The translations under genes were made by a program, and so were the position numbers. The notes below the pieces were generated by a model. The model had not been told where the DNA came from, searched no databases, and was given only the letters and a program-made list of their open reading frames with translations. Positions 49,426-57,400 of a stretch of DNA of 64,000 bases are shown one piece after another; position 1 is the first letter of the stretch; each line of letters begins with the position of its first letter. The stretch comes from Geodermatophilus amargosae (lineage in GTDB: Bacteria; Actinomycetota; Actinomycetes; Mycobacteriales; Geodermatophilaceae): positions 1-64,000 of the forward strand of contig NZ_FPBA01000022.1 in the NCBI RefSeq assembly GCF_900116515.1, read 5' to 3'.

Positions 49426-51885
49426 GTGCCTCCCCACGACGAGACCACGCCGGTCGGGCCGTCCGGCGGCCCGCCGCGGCGCCCACCGGCAGGCCGCGCG
49501 CCCGCTGCCGGCGGGGCCGGCGGCCGCGCCCGCACGAGCGCGTCGCGGTCCGGGGGCTCCGCCGGCTCCCGCCCCGGCGGTTCGCGCCCCACGGGCTCGC
49601 GTCCCGCGGGGGGCAAGCCCGGCGGCAAGAAGGCGCGCACCACGAAGCAGCGGCGCCGTCGCCGGCTGAAGGTCGCGCTGGGCACCCTGCTCGGCCTGTT
49701 CCTCCTGCTCGGCGTCTTCGTCGGCGTCGTCTACGCCACGACCGAGGTGCCCGACCCCGGCTCGGTGCAGAACTCGCAGACCACGGTCGTCTACTACGCC
49801 GACGGCACCACCGAGATGGCCCGCCTCGGCGACACCAACCGCACCAACGTCGGCCTGGACCAGGTGTCCGAGGCCGCGCGCGACGCGGTGCTCGCCGCGG
49901 AGAACCGGAACTTCTACTCCGACCCCGGCATCTCCTTCACCGGCATCGTCCGTGCGGCCTGGAACAACCTGACCGGCGGCTCGACGCAGGGTGGCTCGAC
50001 GATCACCCAGCAGTACGTGAAGAACGCCTTCCTGACGGCGGACCAGACGTTCAGCCGCAAGTTCCAGGAGCTCTTCCTGGCGGTCAAGCTCGACAACGAG
50101 TACTCGAAGGACGAGATCCTCGAGAACTACCTCAACACCATCTACTTCGGCCGCGGCGCCTACGGCATCGAGGCGGCGGCCGACACCTTCTTCGGCGTCC
50201 CGGCCGCCCAGCTGACCCCGCAGCAGGGTGCGGTGCTCGCCGTCCAGATCCGCAGCCCCAGCTCCTACGACCCGGAGTCCAACCCGGAGGGCGCGCAGGA
50301 CCGCTGGGGGCTGGTCCTCGACGCGATGGTCGAGGAGGGCTGGATGACCCAGGCCGACCGCGACGCGTCGGTCTACCCGCCGGTGTCGCCGCGGCCGGAG
50401 TCCTCCGCGCTGGGCATCCCGACCGGCTCCGAGGGCCTGGTCGTGTCGCAGGCGATCGACGAGCTCGAGGCCCGCGGTTACTCCGACGAGCAGATCCGGG
50501 CCGGTGGCCTGCGGATCACCACGACCGTCGACAAGCCCACCCAGGACGCCGCGCTCGCCACGGTCGCCGAGGTGATGGACGGCCAGCCGGACAACCTGCG
50601 GCAGGCGCTGGTCGCGGTCGACCCGCGCACCGGCGGGGTCCGCGCCTACTACGGCGGCGACATCGGCGCCGGTGACGGCGCGGTGGACTACGCGCAGAGC
50701 CGGCGTCAGCCGGGCTCGTCGATGAAGCCCTACGTGCTGGCCACCGCACTGGACCAGGGCATCAGCGTGACCTCGCGCCGGTACGGCAGCTCGCCGCAGA
50801 CCTTCCCCGACCGCGACGCCCCGGTGCGCAACTCCGGCGGCGCCTCCTGCGGGGCCTGCACCCTGGTCGAGGCGATGACCCGCTCGCTGAACACCACGTT
50901 CTACGGGCTGGCCTACGAGGTGGGCCCGGAGAACGTCCGCGAGACGGCGCTGGCCGCCACCGGCATGCCCGACACCTGGCCGGCCAACGGCGGGCTGCTC
51001 GACGACAAGCCGACCCTGGCCGCCCCCGACTCCGGGGTCACCGGGTCCTCGATCGGCATCGGCGAGTACGAGATGCGCCCGATCGACCAGGCCGTCGGCT
51101 TCGCCACCTTCGCCAGCGGCGGCGTGCGGCACGACGCACACTTCGTCAGCCGCGTCACCGACACCGTCGGCACCGTCCTGCTGGACAACGGCGCCCCGGC
51201 CGGCGAGCAGGTGATGCGCGAGGAGGTCGCCAGCGACGTCACCTACGCGCTGGAGGGCGTGGCGCAGTACTCGCGCCGCGCACTCGACGACGGCCGCGAG
51301 GTGGCCGCGAAGACCGGTACGCAGGGCATCGACGCCGACGACAACTCCGACGCCTGGATGGTCGGCTACACGCCGTCGCTGTCGACCGCGGTCTGGATGG
51401 GGACCGACGGCTACCAGCCGATCCGCAACGCCGACGGCGCGATCGTCTACGGCGCGGGCCTGCCGGGCGCCATCTGGCAGCAGTTCATGGACACGGTGCT
51501 CGACGGGACGCCGGAGGAGGACCTGCCGGACCGGCCGGTCATCCGCGGTGACACGGGCGAGGGCGTGCCGGAGCCGGTGACCGAGCCGGCGACGCCGACG
51601 ACCCGGTCGGCGCCCCCGACCCAGTCGGCGCCTCCGACCCAGTCGGCGCCGTCCACCCCGGCCACCCCGACCGAGACCGTGCCGCCGGACGACGGGACGG
51701 ACGAGGAGCCGCCGAACGACCCGGTGGTGCCGTCGCCGCCCACGGACCCGACCCCGCCGCCCCCCGCGGGCACCACCGCCCCGGAGCCGCCCGTCCCGGG
51801 TGGCGGGAACGGCAACGGCAACGGTCAGACCCAGCCCGGCCAGCCGGCACCCACCACGCAGCAGCAGCCGCAGCTGACCGGCTGA
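49426..51885 (+). CDS. ponA: Bifunctional penicillin-binding protein PonA
   Basis: An 819-residue class A PBP from GTG 49426. An 80-residue basic, glycine-rich cytoplasmic part precedes one span (VALGTLLGLFLLLGVFVGVVY). The glycosyltransferase (GT51) domain has AAENRNFYSDPGISF (Glu near 159) and GGSTITQQYVKN. The transpeptidase has SSMK (serine near 430), SLN near 486 and KTG near 629. It polymerises and cross-links peptidoglycan outside the membrane. The C-terminal 125 residues are a Pro/Thr-rich tail with APPTQS repeats and a GNGNGN run, probably wall-spanning. Confidence 0.97.
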   Translation: MPPHDETTPVGPSGGPPRRPPAGRAPAAGGAGGRARTSASRSGGSAGSRPGGSRPTGSRPAGGKPGGKKARTTKQRRRRRLKVALGTLLGLFLLLGVFVGVVYATTEVPDPGSVQNSQTTVVYYADGTTEMARLGDTNRTNVGLDQVSEAARDAVLAAENRNFYSDPGISFTGIVRAAWNNLTGGSTQGGSTITQQYVKNAFLTADQTFSRKFQELFLAVKLDNEYSKDEILENYLNTIYFGRGAYGIEAAADTFFGVPAAQLTPQQGAVLAVQIRSPSSYDPESNPEGAQDRWGLVLDAMVEEGWMTQADRDASVYPPVSPRPESSALGIPTGSEGLVVSQAIDELEARGYSDEQIRAGGLRITTTVDKPTQDAALATVAEVMDGQPDNLRQALVAVDPRTGGVRAYYGGDIGAGDGAVDYAQSRRQPGSSMKPYVLATALDQGISVTSRRYGSSPQTFPDRDAPVRNSGGASCGACTLVEAMTRSLNTTFYGLAYEVGPENVRETALAATGMPDTWPANGGLLDDKPTLAAPDSGVTGSSIGIGEYEMRPIDQAVGFATFASGGVRHDAHFVSRVTDTVGTVLLDNGAPAGEQVMREEVASDVTYALEGVAQYSRRALDDGREVAAKTGTQGIDADDNSDAWMVGYTPSLSTAVWMGTDGYQPIRNADGAIVYGAGLPGAIWQQFMDTVLDGTPEEDLPDRPVIRGDTGEGVPEPVTEPATPTTRSAPPTQSAPPTQSAPSTPATPTETVPPDDGTDEEPPNDPVVPSPPTDPTPPPPAGTTAPEPPVPGGGNGNGNGQTQPGQPAPTTQQQPQLTG

Positions 51886-51906
51886 CCGGCCCGGCACACT
51901 GATCGG

Positions 51907-53418
51907 GTGAGCTCCTCCCCCACGGGCCCGTCCGCCCCGGCGCAACCCCCGGCGGACGGGCCCGCGGCGTTCCCGGCCCCGGTACCGGTGCCCGCGGGCC
52001 GGCCGGACCGCGTGGTGCCGACCTGGTCCGACCCGGTCGCGGCACAGGCCAGCGAGGCGGTCGGTGGGCCGTGGGGACGGCACGCGGTGACCGGCCGGGC
52101 GCTGTTCTGGACGCCGCTGCGGGTCTGCCTGCTCTACGCCACCGTCGTCCTGGCCGCGGCCTGGCTGAAGCAGGCACCCTGCTCGGACGGGAACTGGGCG
52201 GGCTCGGTGCAGTACACGCACCTCTGCTACTCCGACACCGTCCCGCTGTTCACCCTGCACGGCCTGGACGCCGGATCGGTCCCCTACCTCGACTCGCGGG
52301 TCGAGTACCCGGTCCTCACCGGCGCCTTCATGGCGCTGGCCGCGGTCCTCGGCCGCGTCTACGGCGACCTCGCGACGGCGTCCGGCCTGCTGCCGCAGGT
52401 CCCGCCCGTGCAGGCCTACTACGTGGCCACCTGCCTGCTGCTGAGCGTCTGCGCGTTCCTCGTCGTCCGCGGGGTGCTCGCGCTGGCCGGGCACCGGCCC
52501 TGGGACGCGGCGATGATCGGTCTGTCCCCGCTGCTGCTGGTGCACGCGTTCACCAACTGGGACCTCTTCGCCGTCGCGCTGGCCACCGGCGGGATGTGGG
52601 CCTGGGCGCGCCACCGGCCGGTGCTGGCCGGGGTGCTGATCGGCCTCGGCATCGCCGCGAAGTTCTACCCGCTGCTGCTGCTCGGCGCGCTGTTCCTGCT
52701 GTGCCTGCGGGCCGGCCGACTGCGCGAGTGGCTGCGCGCCGCCGTCGCCGCCGCGGCGGCCTGGCTGGCCGTCGACGTGCCGGTCGCGGTCCTGGCGCCG
52801 CAGAACTGGTCGCTGTTCTTCCGCCTCAACACCGCCCGCCCGGCCGACCCCGACAGCCTGTGGAACGTCCTGATCACCGCCTCCGACGGCCGGTTCCTCG
52901 ACGGCCCGCTGCCCGAGGGCACGCCGCCGGTGCTGCTCAACACGGTCGTGGCGGTCTGCGTGCTGCTCGTCGTCGCCGGGCTCGGCTGGCTGGTGCTGCG
53001 GGCACCGGTGCGGCCGCGGGTGCCGCAGGTGGCCTTCCTCCTGGTCGCGGCGTTCCTGCTGGTGACCAAGGTCTGGAGCCCGCAGTACTCGCTGTGGCTG
53101 CTGCCGCTGGCGGTGCTCGCCCGGCCACGCTGGCGGGCGCTGCTGCTGTGGCAGGCCGGCGAGGTCGTGCTGTGGGTGCTGCGGATGCTCTGGTACCTCG
53201 GCACCGAGGACCGCGGCGTCGGCATCGAGTGGTTCTTCCTCGCCGTGGTCGCGCGCGACCTCGCCGTCGTCGTGCTCATGGGCCTGGTCGTGCGCGACGT
53301 CCTGCACCCCGACGAGGACGCCGTCCGCACCAGCTGGCCCGGCGTCGACGACCCCGCCGGCGGCCCGCTGGACGGCGCTCGAGACCGGGTGACGCTGCGA
53401 CGCTCCGTCGAGGCATAG
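51907..53418 (+). CDS. GT87-type polytopic mannosyltransferase-like protein
   Basis: A 503-residue membrane protein from GTG 51907, 22 bases after ponA. About ten spans follow a proline-rich N-terminus. The DSRVEYPVLTG segment, the FTNWDLFAVAL segment and the GIAAKFYPLLLLGALF segment are typical of GT87 polyprenyl-phosphate mannosyltransferases. Its neighbour ponA and the order match Rv0050-Rv0051. It probably adds a sugar from a polyprenol donor to a cell envelope glycolipid. CACACT six bases upstream could be a -10 element, so it may have its own start. Confidence 0.9.
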   Translation: MSSSPTGPSAPAQPPADGPAAFPAPVPVPAGRPDRVVPTWSDPVAAQASEAVGGPWGRHAVTGRALFWTPLRVCLLYATVVLAAAWLKQAPCSDGNWAGSVQYTHLCYSDTVPLFTLHGLDAGSVPYLDSRVEYPVLTGAFMALAAVLGRVYGDLATASGLLPQVPPVQAYYVATCLLLSVCAFLVVRGVLALAGHRPWDAAMIGLSPLLLVHAFTNWDLFAVALATGGMWAWARHRPVLAGVLIGLGIAAKFYPLLLLGALFLLCLRAGRLREWLRAAVAAAAAWLAVDVPVAVLAPQNWSLFFRLNTARPADPDSLWNVLITASDGRFLDGPLPEGTPPVLLNTVVAVCVLLVVAGLGWLVLRAPVRPRVPQVAFLLVAAFLLVTKVWSPQYSLWLLPLAVLARPRWRALLLWQAGEVVLWVLRMLWYLGTEDRGVGIEWFFLAVVARDLAVVVLMGLVVRDVLHPDEDAVRTSWPGVDDPAGGPLDGARDRVTLRRSVEA

Positions 53419-53427
53419 GAGGCTCTC

Positions 53428-53454
53428 CGCACGTCCTGGCGCCGGGGACGTGCG
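53428..53454. terminator. Hairpin between the GT87 and nfo genes
   Basis: Arms CGCACGTCC (53428-53436) and GGACGTGCG (53446-53454) lie between the two convergent stops. Confidence 0.7.
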
Positions 53455-53463
53455 TACCGCTTC

Positions 53464-54282
53464 CTACGCCGCGCGCAGCGCCTCGCGGACGAGCTGGACC
53501 TCCTCGGCGTGCGACGCGGCGTCGCCGGGGGTCTCCAGCACCACGGGGCAGTCGGCGGCCCGCGCCACCTCGAGCAGCAGCTCCAGCGGGATCTCACCGC
53601 CGGTGAGGGGCGCGTGCCGGTCGCGGCCGGAGCCGTGCGGGTCGCGGCTGTTGTTCAGGTGCACGAGGTCGACGCGGCCGGTGAGCGCGCGGACGTCGTC
53701 GAGGGCGGTGGCGAGGTCCCAGCCGGCGGCCCAGGCGTGGCAGGTGTCGAGCACGAAGCCCGCGCCGAACTCCCCGACGGCGTCCCACAGGCGCGCCACC
53801 GCACCGAGCTCGCGGGCCATCGCGTTGTCGCCGCCGGCGGTGTTCTCGATGAGCACCGGCAGCGGGAAGCCGCCGTCCTCGGCCTGCCGGGCGAAGGTCT
53901 TGCGCCAGTTGTCGAAGCCGGCGGCCGGGTCGTCCTTGGCCAGCACGTGGCCGCCGTGCACGATCATCCCGCGGGCGCCGATCGCCGCCGAGGCCCGCGC
54001 GTGCACCGCGAGGTTCTTGCGGCTGGGGATGCGGATCCGGTTGTTGGTCGAGGCCACGTTGAGCACGTAGGGCGCGTGCACGAACACCGCGACGTCGGAG
54101 GCCAGCAGGTCCTCGGCGTCGGGGCGCGGCAGTGGCGCCTTCCAGCCCTGCGGGTCGCCGAGGAAGACCTGCACGCCGTCGGCGTCCATCTCCGCCGCGC
54201 GCGCCAGCGGACCGCCGGCGTCGAGCTCGTTGTCCGCCGTCAGGCCGGGGCCGACGTGTACGCCGATCGGGTGCTCTGCCAC
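53464..54282 (-). CDS. nfo: Endonuclease IV-type AP endonuclease
   Basis: A 272-residue protein from GTG 54282. It cuts DNA at abasic sites in base excision repair. The TIM-barrel metal ligands lie in FVHAPYVLN, MIVHGGHVL, LIENTAGG, LDTCHAWAAG and VHLNNSRDPHGSGRDRH. TACTGT lies seven bases upstream of the start with no SD, so the message is probably leaderless. Confidence 0.95.
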   Translation of the reverse strand: MAEHPIGVHVGPGLTADNELDAGGPLARAAEMDADGVQVFLGDPQGWKAPLPRPDAEDLLASDVAVFVHAPYVLNVASTNNRIRIPSRKNLAVHARASAAIGARGMIVHGGHVLAKDDPAAGFDNWRKTFARQAEDGGFPLPVLIENTAGGDNAMARELGAVARLWDAVGEFGAGFVLDTCHAWAAGWDLATALDDVRALTGRVDLVHLNNSRDPHGSGRDRHAPLTGGEIPLELLLEVARAADCPVVLETPGDAASHAEEVQLVREALRAA

Positions 54283-54289
54283 CCCGGCG

Positions 54290-54295
54290 ACAGTA
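54290..54295 (-). promoter_or_regulatory. Probable -10 element of nfo
   Basis: TACTGT ends seven bases before the GTG start and no SD lies between. Confidence 0.45.
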
Positions 54296-54357
54296 GTTCC
54301 GCCCGTGGCGGGGACCCACCCGTGTCGCCTGGGTCACGTCCTCGTCGAGACCCGTGA

Positions 54358-55179
54358 CACCACGACCGGCCGGCAGCGACGCCGGCCACCGACGTCACGC
54401 TCGGGTTGCCCTCGGGCGGCACGTCGCTGGCCGAGGACGCGAGCGTGACCGAGCGGTTCGACGGCACCTGCCTCACCTGCACGATCACCTACACCCACCG
54501 GGTGGTCGTCCCGGGCACCTCGATCACCGGCAGCGTCCTCAGCACCGTCACCACCCGGGCGCTGAGCACGCTGCCGCAGGACCAGCCGGTCACCTACGAC
54601 GGCCGGCAGACGACGGTGCAGATCGGCGTCCCGACGCCGTTCCTCGTCGACACGCCCGTGCCGCTGCCGAACCTGCCGTCGGTGGACCTGCCGTCGCTGT
54701 CCCCGGTCGACCTCCCGCTGCCCTCGCTGCCGGCGCCGGTCCCCACGCCGCCGGCGACGCCCGTCCCGCCCGTCCCGGACCAGGCGCCCGCGGCGCCCCA
54801 GGTCTCCGGCGTCGACGGGACGGGCTACGCCTACGACCTCGACGGCGGTGCCGCCGAGATGGCCCCGTCCGGTGACGGGGCCGCGGCCTTCGACCCGTCC
54901 GTGCTCCTGCCGGGTGCGGCCGCCGGCACGGGTACCGGTGCCGGTTCCGGTCCGGGCCCCGGCGGGGTCGCGGGTGGCCACGACGGCGCGGCCGTGCCGG
55001 TCTCCGGCGCGCTCGAGGCCCTCGGCGGCACCGCGCTGGACGAGGAGAGCAGCACGGTGAGCGCCGACGGCGCCGCGACCGGCCCGGGGCTGCCGCTGCC
55101 CGCGCTGCTCGCCGTCGTCGCCCTGGCCGGCGCCACCGCCGCGCTGGTCCGCAGGCTCCGGGCGGTCCGCGCCCGCTGA
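54358..55179 (+). CDS. Hypothetical surface protein, probably truncated at its 5' end
   Basis: The frame is open from 54358 (stop at 54355) to the TGA ending at 55179. The first usable start is TTG 54406, which would give 257 residues. Coding-like sequence ([13 protein letters not shown]) already precedes it, and there is no signal peptide although the rest looks extracellular. [11 protein letters not shown] segment leads into a Pro-rich linker ([20 protein letters not shown]), a Gly-rich stretch and a C-terminal span ([20 protein letters not shown]) with a basic end. I think the N-terminus was lost when it came to lie next to nfo. A pseudogene is possible. Confidence 0.5.
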   Translation, partial: HHDRPAATPATDVTLGLPSGGTSLAEDASVTERFDGTCLTCTITYTHRVVVPGTSITGSVLSTVTTRALSTLPQDQPVTYDGRQTTVQIGVPTPFLVDTPVPLPNLPSVDLPSLSPVDLPLPSLPAPVPTPPATPVPPVPDQAPAAPQVSGVDGTGYAYDLDGGAAEMAPSGDGAAAFDPSVLLPGAAAGTGTGAGSGPGPGGVAGGHDGAAVPVSGALEALGGTALDEESSTVSADGAATGPGLPLPALLAVVALAGATAALVRRLRAVRAR

Positions 55180-55222
55180 CCCCGCGGCCGTCCTCCCTGG
55201 ATGGGCACGGTGGCCGTGCTGG

Positions 55223-55310
55223 TACCCTCGACCTGCGCGCTCCGTGTGCCGTCCCGGCGCACAGGGCGCGCGACGCGTGTTCGACCCTCCTGCTGCAGAC
55301 GTCCTGCAGC
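55223..55310 (+). promoter_or_regulatory. rpsF leader with promoter-like hexamer and hairpin
   Basis: TACCCT at 55223-55228 could be the -10 element. A GCTGCAG / CTGCAGC hairpin with an ACGTC loop (55292-55310) follows and is next to CCGCC. Other bacteria control rpsF by S6-S18 binding a hairpin with a CCG element in the leader. This may be such a site, but I cannot confirm the fold. Confidence 0.35.
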
Positions 55311-55340
55311 CGCCACAGACCAGAGGAGGTGGGGTTCTCC

Positions 55341-55628
55341 GTGCGTCGCTACGAACTGATGGTCATCCTCGACCCCGACCTGGAGGAGCGCACCATCGCT
55401 CCCTCCCTCGACCGGTTCCTGACCGTCGTCACCAACTCCGGTGGCACCGTCAAGACCGAGATCTGGGGCCGGCGTCGCCTGGCCTACGAGATCAAGAAGC
55501 ACGTCGAGGGCATCTACGCCATCGTCGACATCCAGGCCGAGCCCGCTGCGGTCGCCGAGCTGGACCGCCAGCTCAACCTCAACGAGTCGGTCCTGCGCAC
55601 CAAGCTGATGCGCCCCGAGGTCCACTGA
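55341..55628 (+). CDS. rpsF: 30S ribosomal protein S6
   Basis: A 95-residue protein from GTG 55341, so that it begins [18 protein letters not shown] as in relatives; a GTG four codons upstream sits on the AGGAGG itself. The rest, with [23 protein letters not shown], is typical S6. It pairs with S18 in the small subunit. It heads the rpsF-ssb-rpsR-rplI operon. Confidence 0.97.
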   Translation: MRRYELMVILDPDLEERTIAPSLDRFLTVVTNSGGTVKTEIWGRRRLAYEIKKHVEGIYAIVDIQAEPAAVAELDRQLNLNESVLRTKLMRPEVH

Positions 55629-55630
55629 CC

Positions 55631-56125
55631 ATGGCCGGCGAGACCGTCATCACCGTCATCGGCAACCTGACCTCCGACCCGGAGCTGCGCTTCACTCCGT
55701 CGGGGGCCGCGGTCGCCAACTTCACCGTCGCCTCGACGCCGCGCACCTTCGACCGGCAGTCGCAGGAGTGGAAGGACGGCGAGGCGCTCTTCCTGCGCTG
55801 CAACGTCTGGCGGCAGGCGGCGGAGAACGTCGCCGAGTCGCTCACCCGCGGCTCGCGGGTCATCGTCTCGGGGCGCCTCAAGCAGCGCTCGTTCGAGACG
55901 AAGGAAGGCGAGAAGCGCACCGTCATCGAGCTGGAGGTCGACGAGATCGGCCCCTCGCTGCGCTACGCCACCGCCAAGGTCACCCGGGCCTCCCGTGGTG
56001 AGGGCGGCGGCGGTGGCGGCGGCGGCTTCGGCGGCGGCGGCGGTGGTGGTTTCGGCGGCGGTGGCGGCGGAGCGAGCGACCCCTGGTCGACGCCGGCCGG
56101 CCCGTCCGACGAGCCGCCGTTCTGA
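55631..56125 (+). CDS. ssb: Single-stranded DNA-binding protein
   Basis: A 164-residue protein from ATG 55631, two bases after rpsF. The OB fold has [21 protein letters not shown] and [19 protein letters not shown] glycine-only linker (two GGGFGGGGG-like blocks) leads to the acidic tip DEPPF, the docking site for replication and repair partners. It protects single-stranded DNA at the fork. Confidence 0.98.
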   Translation: MAGETVITVIGNLTSDPELRFTPSGAAVANFTVASTPRTFDRQSQEWKDGEALFLRCNVWRQAAENVAESLTRGSRVIVSGRLKQRSFETKEGEKRTVIELEVDEIGPSLRYATAKVTRASRGEGGGGGGGGFGGGGGGGFGGGGGGASDPWSTPAGPSDEPPF

Positions 56126-56163
56126 TCCCTCTTTCCCAGCTCTAGTCGTACCTGGAGAACCCA

Positions 56164-56400
56164 GTGCCCAAGCCCCCCGTGCGCAAGCCCAAGAAGAAGG
56201 TCTGCCAGTTCTGCAAGGACAAGGCGACCTACATCGACTACAAGGACACGACCCTGCTGCGGAAGTTCATCTCCGACCGCGGCAAGATCCGTGCCCGCCG
56301 CGTGAGCGGCAACTGCAGCCAGCACCAGCGGGACGTCGCCACGGCCGTCAAGAACAGCCGTGAGATGGCCCTGCTGCCCTACACCTCGACGGCGCGCTGA
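56164..56400 (+). CDS. rpsR: 30S ribosomal protein S18
   Basis: A 78-residue basic protein from GTG 56164 with GGAG upstream. The CQFCKDK pair, with a later cysteine and histidine in GNCSQHQRD, marks the zinc-binding form. [18 protein letters not shown] is the family core. It pairs with S6. Confidence 0.97.
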   Translation: MPKPPVRKPKKKVCQFCKDKATYIDYKDTTLLRKFISDRGKIRARRVSGNCSQHQRDVATAVKNSREMALLPYTSTAR

Positions 56401-56402
56401 CC

Positions 56403-56858
56403 ATGAGCACCACGAAGCTGATCCTGACGGCGGAGGTCACCGGTCTCGGGTCCTCCGGTGACACGGTGGAGGTCAAGGGCGGGTACGCCCGCAACTACCT
56501 CCTGCCCCGCGGCCTGGCCATCGTGGCCACCCGCGGTGCCGAGAAGCAGGTCACCTCGCTGCGGCGCGCGCGTGCCGCGCGTGAGGTGCGGTCGCTCGAG
56601 GAGGCGCAGGGCCTGGCCGGTCGTCTCTCCGGCCTGACCGTGCGCGTCCCCGCCCGCGCCGGCGACGGCGGCCGGCTGTTCGGCCGCGTCACCACCGCCG
56701 ACGTGGCCGCGGCCGTCACCGCCGCCGGCGGCCCGGAGCTCGACCGCCGCCGCATCGAGCTGCCGAGCAGCATCAAGACCACCGGCCAGCACCAGGTCAC
56801 CGTGCGGGTGCACCCGGAGGTCACGGCGACCCTGCCCATCGAGGTCGTCGCGGGCTGA
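56403..56858 (+). CDS. rplI: 50S ribosomal protein L9
   Basis: A 151-residue protein from ATG 56403, two bases after rpsR. The N-terminal globular part has VKGGYARNYLLPRGLA, the L9 signature. A long helix links it to the C-terminal domain. It is last in the operon before a strong terminator. Confidence 0.98.
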   Translation: MSTTKLILTAEVTGLGSSGDTVEVKGGYARNYLLPRGLAIVATRGAEKQVTSLRRARAAREVRSLEEAQGLAGRLSGLTVRVPARAGDGGRLFGRVTTADVAAAVTAAGGPELDRRRIELPSSIKTTGQHQVTVRVHPEVTATLPIEVVAG

Positions 56859-56879
56859 GCCCGAGCACTGCAGGACCGC

Positions 56880-56919
56880 CCGAGAGGGGCGCCGGACACC
56901 CGTCCGGCGCCCCTCTCGG
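56880..56919 (+). terminator. Terminator of the rpsF-ssb-rpsR-rplI operon
   Basis: Perfect 17-base arms at 56880-56896 and 56903-56919 with a six-base loop lie 22 bases after the rplI stop. Confidence 0.93.
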
Positions 56920-57166
56920 CGTCTCTGGCCCCCGTACGGCGTCCCGCGGCTCTGAGGGCCCCGGCGCCGCCGTCACCTGCCGTCGGCGGGCGGTGTGACG
57001 GCTGTTCAGGGCGGGGCGACGCGACACGCCCGGCGTCTGCGCCACGCCGACTTTCTGCTGTCCACAGCCGGTGGGCGGCCGCCGCGCAGGTGACACCCGC
57101 AGGACCGCGGGATGGCCGGTCGGTGTCCCGCCCGTCTCCACATGTCGACTCGGTCTGTCCACCGAC

Positions 57167-57176
57167 TTGTCCACAA
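57167..57176 (+). promoter_or_regulatory. Consensus DnaA box upstream of dnaB
   Basis: TTGTCCACAA contains the full actinobacterial consensus TTGTCCACA. It is a better match than any box I find in the dnaN-dnaA interval. It may link dnaB expression to DnaA, or be a remnant. Confidence 0.7.
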
Positions 57177-57288
57177 GTTGTGCAGAACGCGGCCCACACG
57201 GGTGTTGGACGGGTCCGTCCCCGCTTCCTAACGTCGTCCCCGGCGCCGGGGCGCCGAGAAGTGTCGGTGGCTCCCGGTAGCAATGTCC

Positions 57289-57304
57289 TCGAACGCGTGT
57301 TCGA
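57289..57304. promoter_or_regulatory. LexA/SOS box upstream of dnaB
   Basis: TCGAACGCGTGTTCGA matches the actinobacterial LexA operator TCGAACN4GTTCGA at every defined position. It ends 96 bases before the dnaB start. It suggests that dnaB rises in the DNA damage response. Confidence 0.7.
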
Positions 57305-57400
57305 GTGGCACGTGAGGTGTCCTGGTGCTTCCCCCACCGGGCCCCGGCCGGGCGGCCGGGGTCTACACGCGCGTGCCGACGAGGAGAGGGAGGTACCCAG

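Larger units (their letters stand above)
56920..57400. other. dnaB upstream region with DnaA-box and SOS-box motifs
   Basis: This 481-base gene-free interval holds TGTCCACAG at 57059-57067, the consensus DnaA box TTGTCCACAA at 57167-57176 and a perfect TCGAACN4GTTCGA palindrome at 57289-57304. GAGGGAGGT just before the dnaB GTG is its ribosome-binding site. No gene is seen. Confidence 0.7.

Noticed and set aside
48091-53307. A 1738-codon open frame antisense to ponA and the GT87 gene
   Set aside because: It arises because third-position GC bias removes stops on the opposite strand. Only its last 198 codons, the padR gene, have a ribosome-binding site and a known family.
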